A model generated the notes under the pieces. The model did not search any database. It was not told the origin of the DNA and saw only the letters and a list, made by a program, of their open reading frames with translations. A DNA stretch of 46,926 nucleotides from a virus, in IMG/VR virus record IMGVR_UViG_3300027513_000025, positions 1-46,926 of that record, one strand, 5' to 3'. Shown piece by piece: positions 17,192 through 24,322 of the stretch; the stretch's first letter is position 1; each line of letters starts with the position of its first letter. The position numbers and the translations under genes were made by a program.

Positions 17192-17441
17192 TGTCGGTCC
17201 ACCCCTGCACTGTCTCGATGCTGACCTTGCGGCTGTCCAGCCGGGTGTCACTGCCCCAGCGCATGCGCGGCAGGCCCCAGCTGGCGGTGCCCGAGATGGG
17301 GCGGCTATGCAGGCCGGAGCCCGCCCAGCTGACGGGTGCCATCCGCCAGCTGGCCGGGCCAGTGGTGGGAGCCGAGTTGACGCCCGAGCCGGACCACGCC
17401 GCACGGGGTGCCGCCCAGCGGCTGGGCCACGGGGTGGACAT
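17178..17441 (-). CDS. Small Trp/Gly/Ser-rich repeat protein, 87 aa
   Basis: Translationally coupled to the upstream gene: its ATG overlaps that stop as TGATG at 17441. The product contains two imperfect tandem copies of a roughly 23-residue unit. One copy begins WSGSGVNSAP and the other WAGSGLHSRP, and each is followed by ASW. The composition (Trp, Gly, Ser, Pro; few acidic residues) is unusual for an enzyme and suggests a structural or surface decoration role on the virion. I recognise no family. Coding is supported by the coupling and the tight packing rather than by homology. Confidence 0.6.
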   Translation of the reverse strand: MSTPWPSRWAAPRAAWSGSGVNSAPTTGPASWRMAPVSWAGSGLHSRPISGTASWGLPRMRWGSDTRLDSRKVSIETVQGWTDIGQP

Positions 17442-17857
17442 CAGAAGCCCTTGGGCACCACGAACACCAGCGACGACACGCTGACCGGCTGGCCGACCAC
17501 CAGCGCGATGGAGTTCAGGATCAGGTTGGGCGCGTCGTCAATCAGGCCGACTGAACCGTCGAACAGCTTGGTTGTGCCGTCCGACTTGAGGATGCGGCAC
17601 CACGCCGCGTTGCCACTGGCGTTGGCCGCACTGTCGGCCACGATGGCGTTGGCGGTCAGGACTCCTGCTACCGGAGCAGGGAAGGCGGTAGCAGCAAATC
17701 GCAGCTCTGCTAGCAGGATCTGGTCGGTGATGGCGTCATCGGCAGTGGCGGGCTGCAGCTTGTCGTAGATGCGCAGGTAGCCCGAGTTGCACTGCGCCGC
17801 CACCGCGTTGGCCATGGTGTTGGCCAGCAGGTCGGTGTAGGTGCCGGTGTCGGGCAT
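17441..17857 (-). CDS. Hypothetical head-region protein, 138 aa
   Basis: An ATG-start gene three bases beyond the stop of the basic protein gene. The product is Ala/Val-rich and predicted largely beta, with segments such as GYLRIYDKL and LILNSIALVVG, and reads like a small decoration or stabilising subunit of a capsid or tail. It ends in VPKGF with the TGATG coupling to the next gene. The family is not recognised. Its place among packaging genes supports a virion-related role. Confidence 0.75.
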   Translation of the reverse strand: MPDTGTYTDLLANTMANAVAAQCNSGYLRIYDKLQPATADDAITDQILLAELRFAATAFPAPVAGVLTANAIVADSAANASGNAAWCRILKSDGTTKLFDGSVGLIDDAPNLILNSIALVVGQPVSVSSLVFVVPKGF

Positions 17858-17860
17858 CGG

Positions 17861-18337
17861 CTAGCGGAAGCTGGCGCGCTGGCTGGGCCGTCGCTTGAGC
17901 TGTGCGGCGCGCACCACGGTCGGCTTGGGCGACGTGTCACGGGGTGCCACGCGCTTGACCGTGCCGGAGCGCATGCCGGGCAGAGCAGCCGCACCGCCGC
18001 CAGACCGCACGCCGGAGCGGTTGGTCAGATCCTTGGCCTGTCGCCCGATCCACGCCGCCTGCGTCGGTCGGCTGGCGGGGCGGGTTTCCCAGCCGGGTCC
18101 GGGCGAGCGTGGTGTTGGCGGCTTGGGCGCAGCAGGCGCACGGGTTGCGGCGCGTGGCGTGCCTGCCATACGCGGCAGGGCGGCCTTGCGAGTGAAGATG
18201 CCACCCAGCACGCGTCCCACGCCGACCGCCACGTTGCCCGGGGCGGGCAGCGCACCGCCCATGATCGGGCCGCGACGGCGCATGCCGGGGCCGATGGTCT
18301 TCTTGGCTCGACTGCGCTTGCGCTTGGGTGCGGGCAT
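17861..18337 (-). CDS. Basic, Pro/Gly/Arg-rich hypothetical protein, 158 aa
   Basis: The N-terminus is strongly positive (MPAPKRKRSRAKK), and the rest is low-complexity Arg/Pro/Gly/Ala with no hydrophobic core that I can see. Such proteins can bind DNA or RNA or be disordered virion components. Its ATG overlaps the upstream stop as TGATG at 18337-18339, which supports coding. No family is recognised. The high Arg/Pro content may partly reflect high GC, so a functional reading is uncertain. Confidence 0.65.
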   Translation of the reverse strand: MPAPKRKRSRAKKTIGPGMRRRGPIMGGALPAPGNVAVGVGRVLGGIFTRKAALPRMAGTPRAATRAPAAPKPPTPRSPGPGWETRPASRPTQAAWIGRQAKDLTNRSGVRSGGGAAALPGMRSGTVKRVAPRDTSPKPTVVRAAQLKRRPSQRASFR

Positions 18338-18480
18338 CAGGTCTTCCTCCGCTTCTTGGCGTGCTTGGAGGCCTCGATGGCCCGTCCCTGCTTGGCGGCC
18401 TTGGCCTTGGACGCGTAGACCTTGCCGGTCGAGCCGTACTTGTAGCCGCCGCTGACCTTACGGATCGGCACGGTCGTCAC
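18337..18480 (-). CDS. Small Lys-rich protein, 47 aa
   Basis: The likely start is GTG at 18480, giving a 47-residue product with IRKVSGGYKYGSTGKVY near the N-terminus and a very basic C-terminus (HAKKRRKT). Small proteins of this type, with a 'GGYKYGSTGKVY' hairpin and a Lys-rich tail, are common near phage head and packaging genes, but their role is not known to me. It overlaps the end of the upstream 101-residue gene by 23 bases and is coupled to the next gene. A longer frame starting at 18588 would add an unprotein-like Cys/Arg-rich extension, so I reject that start. Confidence 0.65.
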   Translation of the reverse strand: MTTVPIRKVSGGYKYGSTGKVYASKAKAAKQGRAIEASKHAKKRRKT

Positions 18481-18763
18481 CGCCCGAGCCGTACTTGTCG
18501 GCGAAGTAGCCCGCGAAGCCGTCATACGCGGCGTCCTGCACCGTGATCTCGTCAGGGAACATCGACAGCCGCGTGCCACGCACGCCACCGAAGAAGCCGT
18601 ACTCGACGCGCAGGTTCCAGCCCGGCATGTGGGACTCGACCTCGTGACGGATCTCGGCCAGCAGCGGATCGCGGGGATGCAGGTCGGTGGTCACGTTGGG
18701 CGCATAGCCGCGCACCAGCTGCAGGGCGATCTCGTCGGCCTTGGAGATGGTGTCGATGCTCAT
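18458..18763 (-). CDS. Hypothetical protein, 101 aa, first gene of late block 1
   Basis: This is the first minus-strand gene before the packaging genes. It lacks a clear Shine-Dalgarno sequence, but a TAGACT hexamer lies exactly six bases before the ATG, the spacing expected for a leaderless transcript. The product is acidic-neutral and well-balanced, with VESHMPGWNLRVEYGFFGG near its middle. The family is not recognised. As the leading cistron it may define where late block 1 transcription begins. Confidence 0.75.
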   Translation of the reverse strand: MSIDTISKADEIALQLVRGYAPNVTTDLHPRDPLLAEIRHEVESHMPGWNLRVEYGFFGGVRGTRLSMFPDEITVQDAAYDGFAGYFADKYGSGGDDRADP

Positions 18764-18769
18764 GCCGGG

Positions 18770-18775
18770 AGTCTA
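18770..18775 (-). promoter_or_regulatory. Probable leaderless promoter -10 box (TAGACT)
   Basis: On the minus strand TAGACT is followed by six bases and then the ATG at 18763. This matches the TANNNT-6/7-start layout of leaderless promoters in actinobacteria. The same TA(G/T)ACT hexamer precedes at least three other transcription units in this genome. No convincing -35 element is visible. The gap to the divergent gene at 18790 is only 26 bases. Confidence 0.45.
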
Positions 18776-18789
18776 CGCTGTGCGGGCAA

Positions 18790-19002
18790 GTGAGCCGCAT
18801 CCAGATCGACCTCGACCCGGACGACGCCCATCCGCACCGCCGCCATTACGAGACGGATCGCTTCCTCGTGTTCTGGCGCGACCAGTTCGGCACCATCCGC
18901 TTCGTGGCGTCACCGGTCGAGGAGGAGGAGTGGGCGAGCCTGATGGACGACATCAGCGATGGCCAGATCGGTGTGTTCGAGGAGGACGAGCCCGACCCGT
19001 AG
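18790..19002 (+). CDS. Acidic hypothetical protein, 70 aa
   Basis: A single plus-strand gene, divergent from late block 1, starting with GTG at 18790 only 26 bases from the opposing ATG. The product is strongly acidic (VEEEEWASLMDD and a C-terminal EEDEPDP) with a beta-like core (RFLVFWRDQFGTIRFVAS). The family is not recognised. Small acidic phage proteins often act as inhibitors or DNA mimics, but nothing here shows that. Its frame has balanced, protein-like composition, unlike the antisense frame. Confidence 0.65.
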   Translation: MSRIQIDLDPDDAHPHRRHYETDRFLVFWRDQFGTIRFVASPVEEEEWASLMDDISDGQIGVFEEDEPDP

Positions 19003-19133
19003 TGCGGTCCATCCCTCGGAATCGACTGCAACCGTGCAACCGCTGTATGTACTGATGTACCGGTCTTGGATCGGCGTGTACCGGTACTCCAAGCCGAGTA
19101 CAGCTCAACCCGGCACGGCGGCGATGGTGCGGT

Positions 19134-19259
19134 CTAGCGCAGCGGCCAGACCCTGAACAGCTGGTGGCACCAGCCGCACTCGATGCCGACCCACGGCCAG
19201 TTGAACAGGCGCAGGCGCGCCATGTCGGCGGGGTGCGCGCAGCGGATGCGGAAGGTCAT
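19134..19259 (-). CDS. Small Cys/His protein, 41 aa, probably leaderless
   Basis: A 41-residue product with one cysteine and one histidine near the N-terminus (IRCAHP) and a CGWC pair later, followed by HQLFRVW; the spacing suggests a single zinc site. There is no Shine-Dalgarno sequence, but TATACT sits six bases before the ATG, as in the other leaderless-type start at 18763. It converges with the plus-strand gene ending at 19002, leaving about 130 bases in which I see only short repeats, including TGTACCGGT twice. The gene is short, so coding status is moderately supported. Confidence 0.5.
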   Translation of the reverse strand: MTFRIRCAHPADMARLRLFNWPWVGIECGWCHQLFRVWPLR

Positions 19260-19265
19260 GGCGCG

Positions 19266-19271
19266 AGTATA
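19266..19271 (-). promoter_or_regulatory. Probable leaderless promoter -10 box (TATACT)
   Basis: Minus-strand TATACT, a near-perfect -10 box, is followed by six bases and the ATG of the 41-residue gene. The architecture is identical to the TAGACT site at 18770-18775. No clear -35 element is seen. Confidence 0.45.
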
Positions 19272-19292
19272 GGGGTGGCCTGTCCCTGTTCG

Positions 19293-19326
19293 CCGAGGGT
19301 GAGACGCCGCAGCGTCGAACCCTCGG
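19293..19326. other. Perfect long hairpin with tandem GA internal loop
   Basis: An 8-bp stem (CCGAGGGT with ACCCTCGG) encloses a symmetric GA/GA internal loop, then a second 5-bp stem (GACGC with GCGTC) closed by the tetraloop CGCA. Every position pairs as described. Tandem G-A mismatches usually stabilise RNA helices, so this looks like a folded RNA element rather than a chance repeat. No U-rich tail follows on either strand, which argues against a simple terminator. Confidence 0.6.
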
Positions 19327-19889
19327 TACGACTGGGGGAGGTGAACTCAACCCCGGGACTCGTTCCTCGGTCCCCTCGGTCGCCTGCGGGCCTCACGGCC
19401 CTCCGGCTCCCTCGGGAACCTCCGAACGGGACCGATTCTACACAGGTCTGTCAATCCCCAGTCGCGCCGCTCGCTCCGTCTCGGCTCGCTACGCTCGCCT
19501 CCGACGAGCTTCGCGGGAAGGTCAACTGACCGTCTCAGGGGCCCGTTTCACGCTCAAATGTTCCAGAGAGGCAGACTTCCCCCACCCCCCTGCACTCGGC
19601 CAGAATCCCCGGGGGGACCGGTCTATGGTCCGTCTCCGTGCCCCCGGCAGGGGGGGCCATACGTGCAGACCTTGGCACCCCACCCTGCTTACCTACGGGC
19701 CGGGTCGGAGGGCTGCGGACATGCACCCTTCACTACTGCCAGCCCATGGCCGCACAGGATGACGAGCGCTACCCGACCGACCTTCGACCTGACCGACTGA
19801 GCGTGAACCACGCACGCTGCGCCAGCCAGCCGGTGCGTGACCGCACCACATTCTCCGGCCAGATCACTGCCGCGTGCTTGGCACCCGAC

Positions 19890-19918
19890 TTGCGCCCTGA
19901 CCGCACAGGCCCTAGACT
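19890..19918 (+). promoter_or_regulatory. Probable early promoter (-35 TTGCGC, -10 TAGACT)
   Basis: TTGCGC at 19890-19895 and TAGACT at 19913-19918 are separated by exactly 17 bases, a standard primary-sigma layout. The predicted transcript begins about 75 bases before the AAA+ ATPase start at 19999, the first gene of the plus-strand early operon. The -10 hexamer is the same as that of the leaderless site at 18770. Confidence 0.55.
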
Positions 19919-19998
19919 GAGCGCCTACGGCGCGACCAAGCGCCGGGGCCGGGGCCGTGATGGGCACCGGGACAACCACGGACAGGAGACACGCACCA

Positions 19999-21453
19999 AT
20001 GCCACGGATCGTCTACCCCACACTCGCTGACCTGCAGCACGTGGCCACCACCAAGGGTGGCGGCAGCACCGCGCAGGTTGACCAGCACAGCGTGCTGGCT
20101 GTCGGGGCCGCTGCCCTGACCCTGACCGTCACCAGCACCGACCACGCGGTGAGCGTCGAGGTTCACACCACGCTGCCGGGATCGGCACGAGCGCTGACGG
20201 TCAACACCTACGACTACGGCAAGAGCGCTGCCCGCACCAGCATCCCGGCTGAGGTCGTGCAGCGGCTCAACGCCCTGCTGCGCGACGAGGGCGTCGAGGT
20301 CCGCCGCGACTGGCGCACTGGTGGCCACGACCTGCGCTGGGGTCAGGCACTGAAAGCCCCGCTGCTGGCTGGTGGTGCGGTCAGGCTGGTGGCACCCGGT
20401 GCCACCGGCCCCGGCGGCTGGTCGGGCAAGTCAACCGCCAAGCGCCGCACGGCTGGCACGCTCCGCACGACGAGGGCTGCCAGCACGGTGCCCGCACCGG
20501 CCACGGCGGCTGCTGCGGTGCCACCGCTGACGGCCAGCGTGGCCACCCCATCGGTGGGCGTGGCTCAGGCACCGGCTGCCAAGCCCGCACCGGCCAAGCG
20601 TGCTGCCAAGCCCGCACAGTCTGACGTGATCATCTCGAAGGACATGCGCGAGGCGTGGGCTGAGGCCCGGGCCATGGCCGCTGACGGTGACCCGTGCGTG
20701 CTGTTCCTGACCGGGCCGACTGGCACCGGCAAGACAACCACCGTCGAGGCTCTGGCTGAGGCTGAGGGCCTGCGCCTGATCAAGGTCAACGGTGACGGCA
20801 AGGTCGAGCCTGCCGAATGGTTCGGCGGCATGGCCCAGAGCGTCACCGACGAGAACGGCCAGCGCTACTACACCTTCGCCCCGACCGAGTTCTGGGAGGC
20901 CCTGACCAGCCCAGAGCCCAGCGTCGTGCTGGTTGACGAAGTGAACCGTGCCAGCGTGCAGGCTGCGGTGGCGCTGCTGCCGGTGTTCGACTACACCGGC
21001 ACCGTGACCGTGCCCCAGACCGGGCGCTCTGAGCGCGTCAACAAGCAGGTGCAGATCGTGTGCACTGCCAACGTGGGCAGCGAGTACAGCGTCGGCACCC
21101 AGCCGCTGGACCCCGCACTGAGCGACCGGCTTGAGTACCGGGTGCCGTTCGACTACCTGAGCGAGACCGACGAGGCGGGGCTGATGATGACCCGGTTTGG
21201 GCATCTGGGCCTGCAGGCCGATCAGGCTGCCAAGGTCGCACGCTGTGCGGCCCAGATCAGGCAGAGCGCCAAGTCTGGCCTGCACGCTCCCCTCAGCACG
21301 CGGCTGGCACTGCGCTGGGCGCACGCCATCGCCAAGGGTGCCGATCCTCGCCGCGCTGCAGAGCGCGCCGTGCTTCGCCACTACAGCCACGAGGGCGGCG
21401 GCTCGTCTGAGCAGGCCAAGGTCAGGACCATCCTGTCAGGCGTGGTCTGGTAG
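19999..21453 (+). CDS. MoxR/CobS-type AAA+ ATPase, 484 aa
   Basis: An AAA+ motor of the MoxR/CobS type, which usually works with a VWA-domain partner to remodel or metallate proteins; the next gene encodes such a partner. Walker A GPTGTGKT is at 239-246. Walker B VVLVDE is at 309-314. A sensor-1-like CTANVGSEY and an arginine-finger region DPALSDRLEYRV follow. The first 210 residues are an Ala/Pro-rich N-terminal extension not needed for ATPase activity. The ATG at 19999 is chosen because AGGAGACACG precedes it; an upstream in-frame ATG lacks this. No cobalamin genes are present, so cobalt chelation is unlikely as its real role. Confidence 0.9.
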   Translation: MPRIVYPTLADLQHVATTKGGGSTAQVDQHSVLAVGAAALTLTVTSTDHAVSVEVHTTLPGSARALTVNTYDYGKSAARTSIPAEVVQRLNALLRDEGVEVRRDWRTGGHDLRWGQALKAPLLAGGAVRLVAPGATGPGGWSGKSTAKRRTAGTLRTTRAASTVPAPATAAAAVPPLTASVATPSVGVAQAPAAKPAPAKRAAKPAQSDVIISKDMREAWAEARAMAADGDPCVLFLTGPTGTGKTTTVEALAEAEGLRLIKVNGDGKVEPAEWFGGMAQSVTDENGQRYYTFAPTEFWEALTSPEPSVVLVDEVNRASVQAAVALLPVFDYTGTVTVPQTGRSERVNKQVQIVCTANVGSEYSVGTQPLDPALSDRLEYRVPFDYLSETDEAGLMMTRFGHLGLQADQAAKVARCAAQIRQSAKSGLHAPLSTRLALRWAHAIAKGADPRRAAERAVLRHYSHEGGGSSEQAKVRTILSGVVW

Positions 21454-21471
21454 GCCGCACCAACTGTCGAA

Positions 21472-21489
21472 ACCGGGCTGAGGCCCGGT
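21472..21489 (+). terminator. Hairpin after AAA+ ATPase gene
   Basis: ACCGGGC and GCCCGGT pair around a TGAG loop, 18 bases after the stop codon. There is no T-run, so it may be a weak terminator, a processing site or an mRNA stabiliser. Similar hairpins follow the next two genes. Confidence 0.4.
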
Positions 21490-21551
21490 CTGCGTCGGGT
21501 GGCTCCCGGCGCACTGACGACGACAAGCCAAGACAACCACAGGAGACACCG

Positions 21552-23711
21552 ATGACCGCACAGGGACCAAGCGCCGACTCGACGCTCGACAGGACGCACG
21601 CGCCTGCCGTGATCGAGGCGGTGGACAACATCTGGTTCGGCTGGGACCACGACGACAGCACCACCGTCGAGGCCACTGAGGCCGCACTACGCCAGACCAG
21701 CAGCATCGTGAACGCCCTGACCGGCGGGCACGCCTACAGCGTCGGGCTGGCCACTGGTGGCACCGCCTACACCGACTTCGACAACCGCGTGGTGAAGGTC
21801 ACCGGCGCAGCGCTGCGCGACCTTCGACTGAGCATGGCAGAGCGGCTGGGCGTGACCAGCGCGCTGGCAGTGCATGAGGCTGGGCATGCCCGCCTCAGCG
21901 GTGCCATCAGCCGTGCGATCCAGAAGCACTACGGCGTGCGGCCTATGGCTGACCGCGTGCTGGCCCAGCGCTTCTCGAACCTGATCGAGGACGTGCGGCT
22001 GGAAGCCCGCACTGTCGAGACGTTCCCGGCCTTCGCTGGCCTGTTCGACCTCGCACTGTGGTGGGTGGCCCAGCGCTACCCGGCTGGCAGCATCACCCGG
22101 CTGCCGGGTTCGCGTGACGAGGCCTTCTCGCTGGCGCTGGCTGCCAACCGCTACGACCTGCACACCACGTGGGCTGCGGACGCAGCGCTGCAGGCAGAGC
22201 GCACGTGGTGGCAGGATTGGGCCAAGCGTGCCACCAGCGGCAAGGCCAGCGACAAGAGCCCGCACCATCTGGCAGCCGTGGCTGAGGCGCTGGATCGCAT
22301 CAGCGGCCTGCCGGTCGAGGCTCCGGTGGTGCAGCCGGGAACGCAGCCGCAGCCCAGCGAGGGCGACGGTGACGGTGAGGCTGGCGACGAGGGCGACGAC
22401 GAGTACGATCCTGACGCCCCGGCCACCATCGACGAGGCTGGCGACGAGGCGCAGCGTGCCGACGAGCAGGGCGACCAGCGCGACGAGCAGGGCGAGGCTG
22501 ACGGCAGCGCTGAGGGCGAGGCTGACGGCAGCGCTGAGGCTGAGGGTGAGGGCAGCGAGGCCAGCCCTGACGCCAAGCCGGAAGGGCCTGCAGGCAAGCC
22601 CAGCGAGGGTGCCAGCCAGAACCCTGACACGCTCAAGGGTGCCGACCGCCCGACCGAAACCAACAGCGTCGAGGCTGAGACTGACCGCGACGCGCTGGCA
22701 GAGCCGCTGCCCGCACACGTCACCGATGCGCTGACCCACGACGAGCGCACCACCGACGCGGCCATGGCCAGCCAGATTGCCCGCACGCGTGCTGCACGTG
22801 GCGGCATGAGCGAGAACCGGGTCGAGCGCCTGACGGTGACCCATCCTGACGGCAGCACCGCCACGGTCGATATCACCGACCGCGTGCCGACCACCCCCAG
22901 CGCTGATGGTGCGGCCTTCATGGCCTTCGCCAGTGGCACCGATCCTGACAACGACGGCCTGAACCTGCGGCCCTCGTACAGCGCACGGCCTGAGGTCGCG
23001 GTGGATATGGGCGCTGCGGCCATGGTGCGGGCTGCCTTCGTCCAGACCCGCACCCACCGCACCAACCGCAGCATCGCGGCCAGCGGCTCACGCCTGCTGG
23101 ATCGCAAGGTGGCAGCCACCGCGTGGGGTGACCCGCAGGTGTTCGTGCGCCGTGGTGCGCCCAGCCCTGATCAACTCAACGTGCACCTGCTGATCGACGC
23201 GTCGGGCAGCATGCACGGGGCCAACATGACAAAGGCCATCCGCATCGGGGCCACGCTGGTCGAGGGCCTGCGCCGCATCCCCGGCACCCGCGTGACGGTG
23301 TGGTCGCACAACACGGCCAGCGGTGCTGACGCCAGCGTCAACCTGCGGCTGGACACCCGGCGCGGGGACAGCGTGGCCAAACTGGCCAGCATCGGTGCCG
23401 GTGGTGCCAACCGCGACGGCACCGCCATTGCCGCACTGACACAGGGCCGCATCATTCCCGGCACTGAGGCCCGGGAGCGGGCGCTGCTCATCGTCATCAG
23501 CGACGGTGCGCCGTGCGAGAGCGAGTCCTACGTGGCCGGTGCGGTCAACACCGCACGCAAGGCTGGCGTCGGGGTCATCAGCGTGGCTATCGACAACGGC
23601 CTGACCGAAACGCAGCAGCAGTGCTACGGACGCGAGAACGTGGTCGAGTGGAAGGGCAACTGGATGCTGGCCACGCGGACCATGGCCCAGATCATGGGGC
23701 GGCTGGCCTGA
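21552..23711 (+). CDS. VWA-domain protein with HEAGH zincin motif (CobT-like), 719 aa
   Basis: Partner of the upstream AAA+ ATPase. The C-terminal von Willebrand A domain has a MIDAS motif DASGS (D549, S551, S553) and continues to the end. The N-terminal third has a metalloprotease-like HEAGH at 108-112, with E146 in NLIEDVRLEA as a plausible third zinc ligand. The middle (about 260-375) is a highly acidic, Asp/Glu/Gly/Ala low-complexity linker, with DGSAEGEADGSAEAEGEG as its core repeat. This order matches CobT-type proteins in outline, but an intact HEXXH suggests proteolysis or metal-dependent remodelling. Start chosen at the ATG after AGGAGACACCG. Substrate unknown; host protein remodelling during takeover is one possibility. 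Confidence 0.9.
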   Translation: MTAQGPSADSTLDRTHAPAVIEAVDNIWFGWDHDDSTTVEATEAALRQTSSIVNALTGGHAYSVGLATGGTAYTDFDNRVVKVTGAALRDLRLSMAERLGVTSALAVHEAGHARLSGAISRAIQKHYGVRPMADRVLAQRFSNLIEDVRLEARTVETFPAFAGLFDLALWWVAQRYPAGSITRLPGSRDEAFSLALAANRYDLHTTWAADAALQAERTWWQDWAKRATSGKASDKSPHHLAAVAEALDRISGLPVEAPVVQPGTQPQPSEGDGDGEAGDEGDDEYDPDAPATIDEAGDEAQRADEQGDQRDEQGEADGSAEGEADGSAEAEGEGSEASPDAKPEGPAGKPSEGASQNPDTLKGADRPTETNSVEAETDRDALAEPLPAHVTDALTHDERTTDAAMASQIARTRAARGGMSENRVERLTVTHPDGSTATVDITDRVPTTPSADGAAFMAFASGTDPDNDGLNLRPSYSARPEVAVDMGAAAMVRAAFVQTRTHRTNRSIAASGSRLLDRKVAATAWGDPQVFVRRGAPSPDQLNVHLLIDASGSMHGANMTKAIRIGATLVEGLRRIPGTRVTVWSHNTASGADASVNLRLDTRRGDSVAKLASIGAGGANRDGTAIAALTQGRIIPGTEARERALLIVISDGAPCESESYVAGAVNTARKAGVGVISVAIDNGLTETQQQCYGRENVVEWKGNWMLATRTMAQIMGRLA

Positions 23712-23736
23712 GGCCAGCCAGCCCCGCAGCCGGGGC
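23701..23736 (+). terminator. Two adjacent hairpins after VWA gene
   Basis: GGCTGGCC and GGCCAGCC (23701-23719) pair around the VWA gene's own TGA stop. A second hairpin, GCCCCG-CAGC-CGGGGC, follows at 23721-23736. Neither has a T-run. They probably attenuate or protect the transcript between the ATPase/VWA pair and the small-protein cluster. Confidence 0.45.
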
Positions 23737-23818
23737 CGGTGCGTTCGTGGTTGTCCGCACCAGCCCCGGCCATTCAACCCGCACAACCATCACCCCACCA
23801 CCAGCAGGAGACACGACG

Positions 23819-24037
23819 ATGATCAGCCTCGACACCAACGCCACCAGCAACCCGCACGCTCACGACTGGATCGTGGCCAAGGACGGCAGCGGCAAGTACT
23901 GCCCGCGCTGCAACCACTACAAGTGCGAGGCGTGCGACTACGCCGCCCGACCGGGCGACACGTACTGCAAGGGCCACGCACGGCTCATGGAGTACACCGA
24001 CCACGAGGCCAGCGGCGGCATCGCCGCCAACGACTAG
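23819..24037 (+). CDS. Small zinc-ribbon protein, 72 aa
   Basis: The product has two clear CxxC pairs (CPRC and CEAC) and a further cysteine and histidine (YCKGHARL), fitting a compact zinc ribbon. The ATG is preceded by AGGAGACACGACG, the leader motif shared by the early genes. It is followed by a short palindromic hairpin. No specific family is recognised. It is the first of a run of tiny Cys-rich proteins. Confidence 0.75.
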   Translation: MISLDTNATSNPHAHDWIVAKDGSGKYCPRCNHYKCEACDYAARPGDTYCKGHARLMEYTDHEASGGIAAND

Positions 24038-24044
24038 CCGAAAC

Positions 24045-24061
24045 GCCCGCACTGTGCGGGC
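24045..24061 (+). terminator. Palindromic hairpin after zinc-ribbon gene
   Basis: GCCCGCA and TGCGGGC pair around a CTG loop, preceded by GAAAC and followed by TTCC. It is terminator-like, and it also contains the genome's over-represented GTGCGG hexamer on both strands. Confidence 0.45.
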
Positions 24062-24115
24062 TTCCGCTGGGGCTGATCGCCCAGCGCTGATGAGGCAGAT
24101 CACACAGGAGACACG

Positions 24116-24322
24116 ATGAACGCAAGCGACGACTACTTGGAATCCAACTGCCCGGTCGGGCAGATCGAGGTCCAGACCACCACCGGCACGATGGTGTGCA
24201 TCGACCAGCCGCACAGCGGTGCGGCCAGCGGCGGCTCCGCGCTGGGGCCGATCATCATGGTGGTGGTGCTGGTTCTCGCTGGCATCGCGGCGCTGTCCAG
24301 CCGACAGGCGGTGAGCGCATGA
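24116..24322 (+). CDS. Small single-pass membrane protein, 68 aa
   Basis: A polar N-terminal half with two cysteines (SNCPVGQ and MVCIDQP) is followed by a Gly/Ser hinge and one hydrophobic helix (GPIIMVVVLVLAGIAAL) near residues 44-62, with a short tail. Start ATG after AGGAGACACG. The stop overlaps the next ATG. No family is recognised. It could alter the host membrane early in infection, but that is inference. Confidence 0.7.
   Translation: MNASDDYLESNCPVGQIEVQTTTGTMVCIDQPHSGAASGGSALGPIIMVVVLVLAGIAALSSRQAVSA

Larger units (their letters stand above)
19260..19998. other. Non-coding, hairpin-rich region between late and early units
   Basis: About 740 bases with no gene I can support. It contains a long perfect hairpin (19293-19326), a nested structure closed by TCGGTCCC at 19367-19374 and GGGACCGA at 19428-19435 with an inner GGGCC/GGCCC hairpin at 19388-19401, a CCCCC-GGCA-GGGGG hairpin at 19641-19654, C and G runs, and the promoter of the early operon at its right end. 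It could hold a non-coding RNA, the replication origin, or a packaging signal. The sequence alone does not decide. Confidence 0.5.

Noticed and set aside
17192-17404. Upstream extension of the small terminase frame
   Set aside because: It lies antisense-free but out of frame within the coupled 87-residue gene and is Arg/Pro/Ala-rich. The TTG at 17191 gives a sensible start.
18910-19092. Minus-strand frame of 60 codons overlapping the end of the 70-residue gene
   Set aside because: Mostly antisense to a balanced, acidic plus-strand protein, without a ribosome site or -10 box.
19260-19440. tRNA gene in the hairpin-rich region
   Set aside because: No T-loop (GTTCGAATC-type) sequence with a matching acceptor stem was found there or elsewhere.
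19638-20030. Open frame of 130 codons overlapping the early promoter
   Set aside because: Arg/Thr-rich composition, no ribosome site, and it runs through the promoter and the start of the ATPase gene. The two similar CGAC(C)TT...CCTGACCG stretches inside it look like repeated control sites rather than a protein repeat.
19999-23711. Cobalt chelatase (cobalamin synthesis) for the CobS/CobT-like pair
   Set aside because: No cobalamin or porphyrin genes are present, and the VWA protein keeps an intact HEXXH. The resemblance is to the AAA+/VWA architecture, not evidence of the reaction.
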